Assembly (NCBI GenBank): GCA_907164885.2
Contig: OU015498.1
Location: 130,178,651-130,242,650, forward strand
DNA: 64,000 bases
Reading direction: 5' to 3'
Origin: Dolomedes plantarius
Taxonomy: Eukaryota; Arthropoda; Arachnida; Araneae; Dolomedidae
Shown: one piece after another, positions 12,801 through 23,862 of the stretch
Layout of the letters: each line of letters begins with the position of its first letter
How positions within the stretch are numbered: position 1 is the first letter of the stretch
Notes under the pieces: model-generated
Seen by the model: only the letters and a program-made list of their open reading frames with translations
Told to the model about the DNA's origin: nothing
The model's database searches: none
Translations under genes and position numbers: made by a program

Positions 12801-15800
12801 TGTGTGTATATAAATATATATATATATATATATAATGAACAAATGAAAACTTAAAAGTCTATGAAACCACTGTAATATACTACATTGCCAAAAGAAATCA
12901 GATACCTTCAAATATACAAATATAGGCAAATTTGCATGAGCACATGAAGATGTACCATGTGTATTAATAGTACATAGTATTAGTATGATCACAATAAAAA
13001 ACTTTAAACTTCATTGGAATCTTCTATTGTGTGCAATGCCAGCTTAAAAATTTCCAAAGACGTATGATCAAAGGATACTACAACAGCAGTCTTTGCATGC
13101 CATTGCTGGTCTTCTGGGAATCTAAAAATCCACTGTGGCAGATTTCATTCAAAGATGGAAGGCTGATGAGCCTATTGGAGCAAAACCCTACCCTAGAAGG
13201 CTGTACAAATTAGGTGATCAAAGCAAGATATGCTTAGTGAGTACTTTAACCCTCTAATGGTACGGTGGGGATTGGATATAATCCAAGGTTGTGTTTTCCC
13301 CCTCTCATTGCAAGAGATTGAGTTGACCAGGAACCCTACCAGACAGTCTTGCAACACATGTTGGAGCGTTTGCAGTTATAAGTTTGCTGTAAATATGAGT
13401 GTCTTTGTTGAAAAATGTTATTCATGATCACTAGTCATTTTTTTTTAGATTATTTATTTTTTTATTTCGATTTTGAAGACCAAAAATGTCAGTATACATT
13501 ATTTTTTACATTTTTGTGCTCAGAAATTTGGTTTAGTAACTTAATTACATAATAGACCTAATACATACAACATTCTATGTAAATGCCAGAGATTTTCTTT
13601 ATTTGGTAAAATTACAATTCGTTGGTCTTTTTTCTACAAAAAGGTTTTTATTTCATGTAAAATATTATCAATAAATGCTATTATACAACAAAAATGCTTA
13701 TTGTGTACTTATTTCTACCAAAAACCTCATCAAAAAAGACATCAGGTTGGATCCGACCCAACTATACCACCTATTTTATCTCAAACTACTGTACCATTTG
13801 AGGATTAAAGATAAATTCTTCCATCACTGCATCAACATTGGTTTCAGAATTTCCCCAAGCCACAGAAACTGATATCAGGACTGTACAATGTGAGGCACTG
13901 CATAATATCAGATACCATGGCAGATTGGCTGCACACAAGCCCCGCATTACTCAAAACTGCAGTGGCATTTATCATGTGATTCATAAACAATAGAAGCATG
14001 AAGAAGGGTTATGTAGGGTGATGAATCATGCTTCAAACACCTCCAATCATATGAACATGCTTGGATGTAGCAGTTACCCAGGGAGTATTTTCTTTCTATG
14101 TGCCAAATGATAAATTCAAAGGGAGCTATGTGATGTTCTGGGCCTGTTTGTGCTGGGAAGATCCAAGTCTTTAATTATTTTGCCTTCAACAATAAACTCT
14201 GACAGGTGCATAAACATTTTAGATGATTAAGTATTTCCTAAAATATAGCAGTACATAAAAACAGATTATCTGTTTCTTTCACAATGACCCTGCACCATGC
14301 TACACCTCGAGTTCTGTTAATGCCTTTCCTGAAGAACACATAAAATTTAGCTAGGCTAGCTAAAAATACCAATCCCAATCTTATCAAACACTAATAAGAT
14401 GAGCTAGAAAACCAAATTCATATGCAACTGAGAATGCCCTCTACTAAATACTCTTTGGCAGAGGCTTTAATCAGGGAAATGAGACAAATCCTAGCAGGAC
14501 AGACCAGAAATTGGTTGATAGTATACCCAGAAGAGTCAAGGCAATCATTACAGCCAAAGTTGGCCCAACAATGTATTGATTTTTTTAAATAAATACAATG
14601 TTTTTCTCTTTCAACCTATGTATCAAATTACTTTTGGAAATACAGTATATAATTAACACATTGTTTTCTTAGCAAGATTTTTATACTTAAAGAATTTTTA
14701 CAACCATGATATATAAAAAACAGAAAATAATTTCACAATAATTATCTGAAATGATAAAAAATCAACCACAAACATATTACATATTTACTCCAATACAATA
14801 AAATTTGAAGAGTACATATGATACTATTTCTTATAATGAAACTTTATTATAATTTTTTACTATAATCAATGAAAATGTATGACACAGATAGTCTAAAATT
14901 ACTAAAATACAATGGTAAATAAAATAGGTGCCAAAAACACCTATCTACCTAATATTAAAAAACTAAAATTAGTTTTAATTATTTAAAATTCATTTCCCTT
15001 CTTTATATATAATTAATAAATTTTAATAAAAATAACATAAAATCATACCCAAATCTTAGGAATAAACATGAGGAACAGCTTCCCAATTGACCCGTTTTCT
15101 CGCCAACCTTGGCAATTGTTGTTTACCCCAGCCCTCCGCACGGCAAGTGAGTAAGACTGGTTCGCTTATTTATTAAACTTTTACAATAAAATGAGAGTAT
15201 AAAGAGATTTATTAATAAATAAAACTTACTTGTAAATATCCGGTGATGATTTTTAAAACATTGAAGTTTATTATTAAAAAATGTCGTTCTTCTTAGGGCA
15301 CTTTACCACTACTACTCATCAAAAGAGAACATTCCCTTAGAAATCGGTGGAAAATGAGACTCTTTCTAGAAATATCAACTATAAATAACCTATTGGGGAT
15401 ACCGTCCGAGCCGAGCATGCTTACAGCCAATTTTGCAATCCGACTTGGATAGTCTAACTAATGCAGCCTGATATTTAGAAACAATACTGCTAATGGGCAA
15501 CATAACTATTTAGTTTAATTTAATAAAGCTATAAAAAATTAAGAGGTTTTTACAAAGTAAAAGTAATAATTCTAAAATAATATCTAACTGACATACTAAA
15601 TCACTACAATGTATTTGAAAATTTAATGTAAATATATTATATATTAATATAGTAAACTATTTATATATGTATAAATAAGCTATGTATAAGTATATTTACC
15701 TTAAATAAAGTATAAAAACTCTAAAAATGAAGTTAGAAAATCGTATAGTCACCAAGCACATGTTAATCCAATGAAGAATCCGTCAGTCAAGCAGCTAACA

Positions 15801-17812
15801 GAGCAGAAAAAAATCTGAACTAACTTTTGACCTCCTGAACCGGCTAGCTTAATATTACAGAAACCCTTGTGACGTAGTTCGTCAAGGCGGGATTTCTGAG
15901 CCCAGGGAACGAAACACGCCACAAGGATTGGCACGAAATCGGGTCAATAAGGAATCTTAGCCAAACAGGACAATACTTAAAAATGTCCTTTTTATTGAAT
16001 ATTGTCAATCAATGATATGGACACAGTGCCTTTTTAAGCATGTACACCTGTCTTTTCAACGATCTGGGGAATACACTAAATATGCTAAGTTTAACTGAAT
16101 ATCTTTTCCTCAAATGTACATGATATACAAATATTAACTGAAACCAATAAAATTAAGTTTTCAATAAAAAGCATAAATGCAACTCACTCCATCTGATATT
16201 GCCAAGGAATTCCCCTCGCCCTTTACCATCATCAACTGAAGACTTCCGTTTTTCAGCAGGTTGGAGTTCAAATCTCTGAGGAGGTTTCTTCTGCCTTTTA
16301 CCACTAACTTCAGTAGTTTCATTAAAAGTGCCTACCCAAATAGATAATGGAACATAATCATTTTAAAGCAAAAGAAGAAAATATGAGATTAGAATTGAAT
16401 TAGACAATATAAATAAGAATATACCAACGTATACTATATGAATAAAATTTTTCCTATAAATATTAAACATGACGAAAACATCACATCAATACAATGATAG
16501 AGATACACAAAATCTATTTTATGCTTTTATGTGATAAAAAATTAAACATATCTTTTGCACATCTTAAGTTTATTATTTAAAAGTACAGGTAGCCCTCCTA
16601 CAGCACGGCATCTTACAACACAGTTTCGCTCTAACACGATAAGATAAATTGCGGGAACCCTCGTATAACACTGCAACCTGTAATACAGCTTCGCTCTAAC
16701 ACGATAAAAAAGTTGCGAAAACCTTTCTACAACACTGTATTTCTACAGCATTAGATAACATGATTTTTGTTTAACACATTTAAAAACTAAATTACCTTAA
16801 AATAATGACGGGAAGGAATAATGAACTATAGTGACTTTACATGAAAATGTATAAACAAATTATAATTTATTCATTTATAACTCTATAAAATTACAAAAAG
16901 GCCTAAGCTTAGCTGAAAATCTCGAATCATTTCAAATCTTTTTCCTGAATGCAGACTCTTCCGCTGAAAGAAGCCGAAAATTCAAAAGGGAGCTGCAAAA
17001 TTGTCTATCTCACACCATGAATCTATAATGACCTGGTAAGAACCAGCAAATAAACCAAAATTACAGATTCTTTTAAAGAGGATTTAACAGAGGAGAGTGC
17101 AAAAAATCTCCTCTGGAGATTTGCACAGAGGAGAGTGCAAAAAATCTAAATGAAGAAAAAGGATATTGTTCAATCGAAAAAAACGTTCTTGTTTGATTGT
17201 ACTGAGCAGTGATGAGGAAGAAATTTATTAAATTAAGGTCGCATTAAATGAAAATAATATTTTTTTGTTTTTTTTCGTTTTGTGTTATACATACATTGAT
17301 ATTTTTAATAATAATTAAATTGCTTATATGGAACTTTTAAAAAAATGTTTGTTTTTAATAAGTTTCAGAACGTAACCCCCCTTTTATGAACTGTCTCCGA
17401 TTCTCATATAACATGGTTTCACACAACATGGCATTTTCTAGGAACCTATCTACCGTGTTATAGGAGGATTACCTGCATAATATTTTATGACTTTTAGAGA
17501 CTTGGGTTTTTTGAAAGGCAAGAAAAATGTGAATACTGAAGAATGAAATTTTAAAGTGCCATATAAGTATGCATATGAATTACAAATAGGACCATCTGTT
17601 ACATGAGTCAAGGGAATCAGTTACATGGGGAATATTTCTTTGAACAAGGTAATATTCATTTCAATGGCAATTTTCTTTGAACAAGTAATGGTCATTTCAA
17701 TGGCAAATGACCATTTCAAATCTAGCCACCTGTTTGATGAAATGTAAACATATTTATAAATTAAAATCCAAAAAATACAAATAAATTTAATAGAAAATGT
17801 TTTGAGTACAGT

Positions 17813-17891
<79 letters not shown>

Positions 17892-19043
17892 AATATTTTA
17901 TTGAAATAACTCTGACTGAACATAACTATTAAACAGAGGTGTATCATTAATAACAGTATAATCCATTATGCAATGGATTTTCATTCAGCAATGGAATAAA
18001 CATAAATATATTTTACAAAACACTGGCATGGCAATGAAAGTAAAAAATATGACAATAATAACTATAGATCTTTAATGCTATGAGCAATAAATACTGCTAT
18101 TAGTCACCATCATACTTTTCAAAGCTCAAATAATATCTCTAACCTACAAAAAGCAAAATAGTTTTATGCTGAATATCTTTCAAAGATGACAAGAGACAAG
18201 AATAGAGAATTTCCCTTGGCATAATTTGTTTAAGAAAACATTTCTGTATCTTTCCTTTTTTCCTCAGTTATTTTCACTCATTTCCATATCAAGAAAGTAA
18301 AAGTTACCACATCATGAATGAGATTCACAAAGGGAATCAAAAATTATTTTATTACAGCATTTTTCTTTACAATAGCTCATATTTACTTACTTAAATTGGC
18401 ACTAAATTGAACATTCCTATTATGTTAAAGGAACTAATATTGCAAGGGATCTAAACAAAGGATAAATATTATTAGTAATTAACATAAAGGATATAAATTA
18501 TAGTGGTATAAAAGTATCTTTTCATTACAGAGGTTTTTTTTACTTGAATCTGCAACACGAACGCAATACACATTAAAAATCTGATATAAAAGAGATCAAG
18601 ATAATACAGCAAAATAACGACATTTAACAAAATAAATTTGTTAAGTAGGGTATATTCATCAAATAACATATAAAAAGAGCATAATTACATTTTAAATTCT
18701 TTAGCTTCAGCTCCACGGCTCTTTTTTTTCTTTTTTCTCGTATAGTATCTGGATCATCATCTTCATTATAAATTTTGTCTCTCTTTTTACGTCCCCGTTT
18801 ACCAGGAATTTTAACATCAGTAGGAACAGAAGAATTCTCAGGATTCAAATCTGAATCAATAGCAACATCATCATTTATTTCAGGGTCATGAGCTGGAGAA
18901 TCCTTTTCTTGAACATTACAATTATCAGCATTTTCTTTTGGATCAGTCATATCCCCTTCTGATTCTTGTTCCTCAGATTCAATATTAGTTTCACTACAGA
19001 GTTCATGCTTAACAACCTCAATATTACTTTCTGCAGGTTCCAT
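2223..19043 (-). CDS. DEK: DEK-like chromatin protein, 8-exon gene model
   Basis: Joining eight minus-strand exons (19043-18689, 16331-16188, 9834-9752, 9580-9486, 8168-8035, 7034-6967, 5337-5296, 2291-2223) gives an open frame of 329 codons with every splice phase consistent. Residues 1-118 are acidic, then basic with a KRGRKKRDK patch. Residues about 119-195 lead through GKGRGEFLGNI and LRLLHRLIYRKQG into the conserved block with FNGFPF (205-210). Residues 226-270 form a SAP-like helix pair (ALQQLSYLLGI ... DEMIERIINFLLCP). This order matches DEK, a nuclear protein that binds DNA and histones and shapes chromatin. Human DEK is 375 residues and ends in a DEK_C domain. I cannot see that domain, so the last exons may be alternative or lie outside the window. 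The first acidic exon is compositionally DEK-like but not diagnostic on its own. Confidence 0.82.
2306..3289. other. DEK-like intron 7, part without recognisable features
   Basis: AT-rich sequence with no exon, repeat ends or RNA gene that I can support. The plus-strand frame at 2555-2743 has no family resemblance. Confidence 0.4.
3290..3690 (-). mobile_element. LINE retrotransposon relic (C-terminal RNase H/zinc-knuckle region)
   Basis: Minus-strand translation, with frame breaks, gives HEIAVAAFRIATEHDCLA followed by a Leu-Asn-Arg and, in another frame, a CPLC-like segment. The 'AxFRxxTxHDxLxxHLxR' pattern is typical of the C-terminal end of Jockey-type LINE polyproteins in arthropods. The copy is short and stop-ridden. 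Confidence 0.5.
3721..3793. repeat. 73-bp perfect direct repeat, copy 2
   Basis: Identical over 73 bases to 2175-2247. The match starts and stops sharply; flanks differ on both sides. On the minus strand this copy is preceded by TGTATTGTAG, which looks like a splice acceptor, so it could be used as an alternative terminal exon; that use is speculation. Confidence 0.9.
3884..4955 (+). mobile_element. hAT-family (Charlie-like) element with perfect 8-bp target duplication
   Basis: The ends are CAGGGGGTCGGCAACAC on the left and GGTTGCCGACCCCTG on the right, inverted repeats of the type CAGGGGTCGGCAAC known from hAT/Charlie elements. Both are flanked by ATCTAGGG (3876-3883 and 4956-4963), an exact 8-bp duplication as expected for hAT. 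The 1072-bp element keeps only a C-terminal part of a transposase-like frame (4065-4418). It sits in intron 7 of the DEK-like gene. Confidence 0.92.
4065..4418 (+). pseudogene. hAT transposase C-terminal fragment (GTF2IRD2/ZBED-like)
   Basis: This 117-residue frame contains FLTDLTVKLKELNLKLQG, then an FKVKL segment and HFPNL, the order seen in hAT transposases of the kind domesticated in vertebrate GTF2IRD2 and related proteins. It lacks the N-terminal zinc finger and the catalytic DDE region, so it cannot transpose by itself. The start at 4065 is simply the first Met after upstream stops. Confidence 0.78.
5296..5337 (-). CDS. DEK: DEK-like gene, exon 7 (micro-exon)
   Basis: Acceptor TTTCTCCAG, donor TATCAG|GTAATT, 42 nt, phase 0 to 0, encoding KTESSPFLIANNYQ. 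Being in frame at both ends, it could be skipped without a frameshift. Confidence 0.62.
6833..6880. repeat. (TA)n followed by (TTTA)n microsatellite
   Basis: TATATATATA is followed by about nine TTTA units in intron 6 of the DEK-like gene. Confidence 0.9.
6967..7034 (-). CDS. DEK: DEK-like gene, exon 6
   Basis: Acceptor ATTGCAG, donor CATATCAG|GTATGT, 68 nt, phase 1 to 0. It encodes a 23-residue segment beginning EIMDTKLQQSKHM. I see no domain in it; support is from splice sites and phase. Confidence 0.7.
7390..7652 (-). mobile_element. tRNA-derived SINE, copy 1
   Basis: On the minus strand a tRNA-like head (GGCCAGACGATTGTCGAATAGTTAGGG region, then GTGGGTTTGAATCCAAC, a B-box match) is followed by a body and a tail of about nine AACCA units (7427-7470). 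The 19-bp sequence TTATACAAAATAAAAACTA occurs at 7371-7389 and again at 7653-7671, a plausible target duplication. It shares head and body with the copy at 31819-31998. Confidence 0.82.
7427..7475. repeat. (TTTGG)n pentanucleotide tail
   Basis: About nine TTTGG units. It forms the 3' tail of the minus-strand SINE (AACCA on that strand). Confidence 0.92.
8035..8168 (-). CDS. DEK: DEK-like gene, exon 5 (SAP-like)
   Basis: Acceptor TTTTTTAG, donor TTTTAG|GTACTT, 134 nt, phase 2 to 1. It encodes a two-helix segment ending in MIERIINFLLCPSQKEIEP, corresponding to the SAP-type DNA-binding motif of DEK. Confidence 0.85.
9486..9580 (-). CDS. DEK: DEK-like gene, exon 4 (FNGFPF core)
   Basis: Acceptor TTTTGTAG, donor GAAAG|GTATTT, 95 nt, phase 0 to 2. 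It encodes IIKSVMKFNGFPFDASHPE followed by a Lys/Arg/Glu-rich helix. The FxGFPF motif is the most recognisable feature of the DEK family. Confidence 0.88.
9752..9834 (-). CDS. DEK: DEK-like gene, exon 3
   Basis: Acceptor CCCGTAG, donor GCT|GTAAGT, 83 nt, phase 1 to 0. It encodes SLYTLRLLHRLIYRKQGMFA, which parallels the 'LHxLLYxRPG' segment of DEK proteins. It is preceded by a 6.4-kb intron full of mobile elements. Confidence 0.82.
10160..10245. repeat. Small interspersed direct repeats (ATTGCCGATATGATCGA)
   Basis: ATTGCCGATATGATCGA occurs twice within about 40 bases, and 'CGAATAAATGTGAAA' also occurs on each side. I do not assign it to a family. Confidence 0.75.
10968..12343 (-). mobile_element. 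mariner relic split by an insertion
   Basis: The left end AGGGTCATTTGATAAGTTCATGAAC and right end ATTAAATGACCCT are imperfect inverted repeats of mariner type. The minus strand between about 11050 and 11395 translates, with stops, to YYLFPTMKKFLAEQIF and then WTKCIDLKGDYV, the end of a mariner transposase. The N-terminal part is missing: where it should be, a GC-richer Helitron-like segment (about 11396-12183) is inserted. Confidence 0.72.
11396..12183 (+). mobile_element. Helitron-like insertion inside mariner relic
   Basis: The right end is CTAGGGGCGAAGCCCCTAG, a perfect GC-rich hairpin finishing in CTAG and followed by T, as in Helitron 3' ends. The composition differs from the mariner sequence on both sides. 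The left end is not precise; no TCTATACTAATAAA-type start is present, so the 5' end may be truncated. Confidence 0.5.
12791..12834. repeat. (TG)n-(TA)n microsatellite
   Basis: A run of TG units passes into TA units just left of the Tc1 relic. Confidence 0.9.
12883..14645 (+). mobile_element. Tc1-like transposon relic
   Basis: The left end CATTGCCAAAAGAAATCAGATACC and the right end (TGTATCAAATTACTTTTGGAAATACAG) are inverted repeats, with TA at both borders. In between, plus-strand translation gives STVADFIQRWKADEPIGAKP near the start (helix-turn-helix part). Later, in other frames, comes GSYVMFWACLCW, matching the 'GGSVMVWGCFSW' part of Tc1 transposases. Stops and shifts are many; the copy is dead. 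Confidence 0.75.
15090..15944. mobile_element. TIR element of unassigned family (TTGACCCG... ends)
   Basis: The left end reads TTGACCCGTTTTCTCGCCAACCTTGGC. The right end, reverse-complemented, reads TTGACCCGATTTCGTGCCAATCC. The ends are GC-richer than the AT-rich centre. No coding sequence is visible. A relic of the right end, with the same CCTTGTGA ... GGATTGGCAC layout, lies at 23765-23862. Confidence 0.55.
16188..16331 (-). CDS. DEK: DEK-like gene, exon 2
   Basis: Acceptor TTGGGTAG, donor TGGA|GTGAGT, 144 nt, phase 1 to phase 1. It encodes RQKKPPQRFELQPAEKRK and then GKGRGEFLGNI, the segment that in DEK precedes the conserved core. Confidence 0.82.
16586..17475. mobile_element. pogo/Tigger-like non-autonomous element
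   Basis: The ends are CAGGTAGCCCTCCTACAGCACGG on the left and, reverse-complemented on the right, CAGGTAATCCTCCTATAACACGG. TA precedes the left end; the right TA is degraded. Inner copies of 'TAACACGATAA' and 'TTCGCTCTAACACG' repeat near the left end. It lies in intron 1 of the DEK-like gene. Confidence 0.68.
17620..17725. repeat. Short tandem and inverted repeats (TTCAATGGCAA)
   Basis: 'CTTTGAACAAG..AAT..TCATTTCAATGGCAA' occurs twice in tandem, followed by an inverted partial copy (ATGACCATTTCAA). Confidence 0.7.
17818..17887. repeat. (A)n-(TA)n microsatellite
   Basis: A poly-A run is followed by about 28 TA units. Reading frames across it are artefacts. Confidence 0.95.
18689..19043 (-). 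CDS. DEK: DEK-like gene, coding exon 1 (start codon)
   Basis: It begins with ATG at 19043 (MEPAESNIEV) and encodes about 118 residues, rich in Glu/Asp and then Lys/Arg. The donor is AAAAT|GTAATT, phase 1. A possible 5'UTR acceptor (CTGTCCAG) lies about 20 bases upstream of the ATG, which would place the promoter further right. Confidence 0.75.
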
Positions 19044-22000
19044 TTGTATTTATTAAAAATATGTAATTCTGGACAGAAATTTCAAAAATTCTTTTAATAT
19101 TTGGTTAAGATATTCTTCAGTCTACTATATCTAATACATCAAAATAAAGTTATTAAAATTAATTCCATCTATCTATATAATATCCATGACATTTATGGAA
19201 TTTAAAAAAAAAAGAAAAATCATAACTGTGGTGATTGATAGTCATTTCAAAGAACCTAAAAAAAAAAGACAAAATATTCACTAACTCATTTGGGAGCAAA
19301 AGTCTTAATAAAAATTACATAAAGCATAACATTCAAAAAAGGTTCAAACTGCAAAAGCAGTTTTAAATTTTGCACCATACAATGAAATACATAATACTAT
19401 AATTCTTACAATAAATATATTAAGTAAATTTAAATTTATAAAATTTAATCATGATTCATTAAATTATGATCTATGTATGACTTATAATCTCAAGAACCTA
19501 AACATTAAAAAACTCAATGCAGATTGTCAATAAGAGTCAGTCTGTTTTCATTTTTAAAAAAGCTGTTTGAAACAGGGCTACTTCAAAGGAAAAAATTTAC
19601 TATGATCATTGTATTGCCAGTGAAATTTTTGAAAACTGGTCAAAAAGAAAAGGTGCAAAATGAAAATATAAAAAGCAAATAATTAAAAATCTCAAAAAAA
19701 AAAAAAATCAATCAATCAAAACATGTTTAAAGGGAAATTATAAATGTTTTTATTAATGGTACCAATCCTACTTTGGATCAATCAAACTGCAAGATATGAA
19801 TTTTTTATCTATTACACATTTCTATATATCTTATAAAACTGAACTAAGAGTAGATACATTTGACTTTACTTGTTTAATCTCATCTCAATATATATGACAG
19901 AGAAGAATAAGCGATGTCGTTTAAAAATAACTTTAGAATATTTGGTTTTATAATTACGTCTAATTTTGTGTTAAGAAATTGCATCTGTTATGTGTTTAGT
20001 TTTGTTTTATTCAATCAATATGCATAGGAAGATACTGTCTCCTGTTGCTATAATATTAATTCGTAGATACTACACCATTCTAAATTGAAACTAAAATCAT
20101 AAAACTGTCTAAAGACGACACACACTTTTATAATAGTTTTCTGCATCATTCTTAATAGAAAAACAGAAGTAGGTAGTCCCTTTTTTTAATTAAAAATGAA
20201 AGTCTTTTTCTAAAAGCTGTAAGGGTCTTAAGTCCAGCACAATTACTTCATGCAATCATTTTAAGTACATCTAATTTTAAACGCAATAGCATTGCACCTA
20301 ATAAAATATTACCTTTCACCTACACGCCCCAGTGTTATAACAGATAGAAAAAGATTAAAGATGCTTAAATACGGTCTTTTATTAAATGTTTAAAGATTCG
20401 GAAAATATAAACAATCAAAAATTTACAATTAACTTGTTAAATGTGATCAAAAACATACCATTCATTTTGATTTGCTTAAAAAAAAAAAAGATTTGCGATT
20501 TTCAGTATTATGAAATTCAATTCATACTATCGAAATACCAATGACTGGACAAGAATAAAATTTCAAAGTTCATAGGAAAAATTCAAAAATAAGTTAAACA
20601 TATGATCCAGTTGACATAACAACAGCGGCGTCTACTATTGTTTTCATCTGCGTGCCTCTACTCAGTTGCCAACTAAGAAATAAAAAGTATTAGGTAATAA
20701 TCATGAAATAAAACTGGAGAAAGTTCACAAGAAAGTTTTTTGGGGGAATGTCTAAATTCTACCTAAATTCTTCCTGGTAACACTACATACAAAATCTAAT
20801 TTTATAGGGATAATTTGCATATAGGAGGAGTTTATGCTTATTCTTCTGAAGTTTTAAAGACTTGTTGATATAAACTGATCTAGAGAGCAATCTCTGTGTC
20901 GTTTATTACCATTTTAACAAGGATATGTTACCTCAGAATTACATAACGTTTTACTGAATAAACATGATCTTTTTTTCCCATTTCAGTTATTCTATATTTA
21001 TAAAATGTATTTGGCAATATACCCCTTTCCCTTGACGCTTGAGACGTTTGATTGAAGTTGCTATGGTTACATCACAGATTGTGTGATGTGTGTGTGTTGC
21101 GAGGTTGAAAAGCCACACGCAATTCCTAAATTAACTAAGTAAAAAAGCAAATCTTACAGTTTTTGTTTGAAGTGAATATACTTTTTGCTTCAGTAGTTGC
21201 TACGATTATCTGTGTTTTCCTCATTTCTTTGTATAACTTGCATATTTATTTATTTATTTTATATTTTGATCTTGTAAATAACTCCAACAAATGCATTCAT
21301 TTATATGGGATTATTCTTTATATCCATGTTTGTGCTAGGAAAAAAATGTGTATACGAATGAAAAATATGTCTCCATTACTCTCTGTAAGTACTTTCAATA
21401 TTTTTATTTGGTTATGGAAAATTAAATTAAAGCTATAAAAGAAATAGGTTTTTATTCTTTTTAAAAAAAGCTCTTTCTGAATAGACAGTCTAATTATACT
21501 CTAGATGGTTCGTTTTAATTTAATGTGTTTGATATTTTCTTAACGTTTTGCATCTGTCATTCAAATTTTTCCCTGTAAGAGAAGTTTAAATAAACTCTTT
21601 CAGAATTTGTCATGATGTGCACAAGCATATATTATCAAGTATTTTTATGCAGTTTTGTAAGAATAACCTATTTAGCAATGAAAACATGGTTATCATCCAT
21701 GGCAAATGTCATAAACCCTAAAGTTAGTTAATGTAAAGTAAATATGCTCATTATTTTATATAAATAATCAAGGAAGGATTTCATGTAGGACATTGGTTTT
21801 TTGCTTTAATAAAATTTTCAAAAAAATAGTTGAACAAAAGTATTGTTTATGTGTCTTTGTTTTGACCCAATATATTTGTTTCAAGTCACTATTCTGGATT
21901 GTATTTAAATGGAAACTGTAATTTGTTTTTACTGCAAATTATATTAAAACCTGTGTTTCTTGTAAGGAAGTATTATCTGTTGTCGGTAATGAAGAAGATT

Positions 22001-22508
22001 AAATTTTTCTTATGTTTATATATTCTAGAGAGAATAACAAATGTGGTTACAGCCTGTATATAAAAGAAATATTCTTATGCAAAATACTAACATTAATGCT
22101 AATTTTATTCTTTTCTGAAAATGCATTTTGTGATATGTGATTTTTTCTAATAATAAAAGTATTTCTCAAATTTTAATAAAAAAACTGAACATTAGTAGAG
22201 AAAGAAGTATTTATAGTGTTAATTTTCCTAAGACTTTTTCACCTCCCCCCACCCCCGAAAAGAAACAAAACTCCTGATAATGTGGCTATTGAAGATATTT
22301 AGTAAGTTTTCAAAGGATTTTAGACATTTTACACTTCTACTATTTTTGTTAATATTTAACCTTCAGTCTTTTAATAAGCTACTGGAAAAGTAAAATTTTT
22401 TATGATAATTCCGAAACATTATTGTTGATTCCCATCTTATTCTATCGAAGAAACAAGAATTTGAAATTTATCTCACAGTTCTGAATTTCTATAAATTAAC
22501 CTTATAAT

Positions 22509-22543
22509 AATGAATAAAGAACCTGATAGGTTCTTTATTCATT
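22509..22543. repeat. Perfect 16-bp inverted repeat, 3-nt loop
   Basis: AATGAATAAAGAACCT, GAT, AGGTTCTTTATTCATT. The stem has no mismatch. Function unknown. Confidence 0.9.
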
Positions 22544-23764
22544 TTTATTTTGATGAAAAAGAGAAATATATTTCAAATTCCTATGACAAATAGTGTGACT
22601 ATGAAAATTTCTTAGAGCTTTCCTCAAATCCACTTGCTTATTTTTTGTTTAGTTTATATTTGATCTTATTTAGTAACTAAACTGGGAAATGTTTTTAATC
22701 AAAATTTTCATAAAAATGGCATTATTTAGTATTTTAAAATGAAAGTTTTTAAACATTTTTTGCTATTAATTGGTTTTAGTAAATAGCCAAAAATTTAGAT
22801 TCTGCTTATTGATTAGCAATGTTTTCATTTTCTTTTTCATATCAAGGTTTTACAGTGACATTGTTTTTAGCACTTGTTCATTTGAAAATTTTGATGCCGA
22901 AATCTTGAATGTGAAACCTTCAGTTAAATATAACAATCTCAGGGATACTATTAAAAAAAATTAAAAGAGCTCTAAAATATAGCAGAATGAATATAGAATA
23001 ATCAAAATATAGCTGTAAACTTTTATCTCTTTTTCTTAAAGTAAATTTTTATGTGATGAAAGTACTTGTTTTAAATATATCTTAAGTTAAATCAATACAA
23101 ATTAGGTAACTTAAAAAAAAAAACTTATATTACACATTTCTATAATTTGAACTGTAAAAAAATTATTTTGGAAGAAGATATGAACCAGATCTCATGTTAA
23201 ACAAAGGAAATATTGTGATGAAATATTTAAGTGTCATTTTCATCATGTGTTTTCTTAAGAAAATATTGACATAGTATGTCAAAGAGGAGAGATAAATATA
23301 CATTTAATAATTAAATCAGTATTCGGATCAGCTTCCGTAAATGACCAGTTGCTTTCCAAGTGAATTATTTTTGCACCAAGCTGGATGCTTATTTTCTTTA
23401 CCCTAGTCCTTCATGCTGGGAGTGCTCCTGACTGGTAATTAATCCCTTCTTTTCACAGTTCCCATCTAACAATATATGACAGGATTTTTTTTTATAATAT
23501 TGTTTAATATACTAAGCATATTCAGAACTTTATAAATAAAACTTAAACAGACTACTTTTTGCAAATTGCAATATAAAGCAAAAATTGTTGTAATTTAACA
23601 ATCTAATTTGTTCTAATCTATCGAATAGAAATTAAATTTTGAATAACATTAACTCATTAACAAGTAAAAGTCATAAGTATTACTATATTATGCTAATTAA
23701 ATTATAAACAAGCTAAAGAAAATCAAACTATTAGTTTTGTGATATACCAGCTCATATGCTTTTA

Positions 23765-23862
23765 TATTGGAGCAACCCTTGTGATGTATCACCAATGAAG
23801 GGCTCTCCCACACGTAGGAAACAAGTCGCACCATAAGGATTGGCACAAAATCACCAAGTCAA
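23765..23862. mobile_element. Solo end of the TTGACCCG-type TIR element
   Basis: CCCTTGTGATG ... CATAAGGATTGGCACAAAATCACCAAGTCAAT resembles the right end at about 15865-15944 (CCCTTGTGACG ... CACAAGGATTGGCACGAAATCGGGTCAAT). No partner end is nearby. Confidence 0.5.

Noticed and set aside
13031..13427. Plus-strand frames of 60 and 65 residues
   Set aside because: They overlap the Tc1 relic but are not in the frame that gives the helix-turn-helix motif.
21163..21438. 91-residue hydrophobic plus-strand frame near the divergent promoter
   Set aside because: There is no family resemblance; joining it to the exon at 25084 through the donor at 21384 would give an immediate stop. It could at most be a 5'UTR exon.
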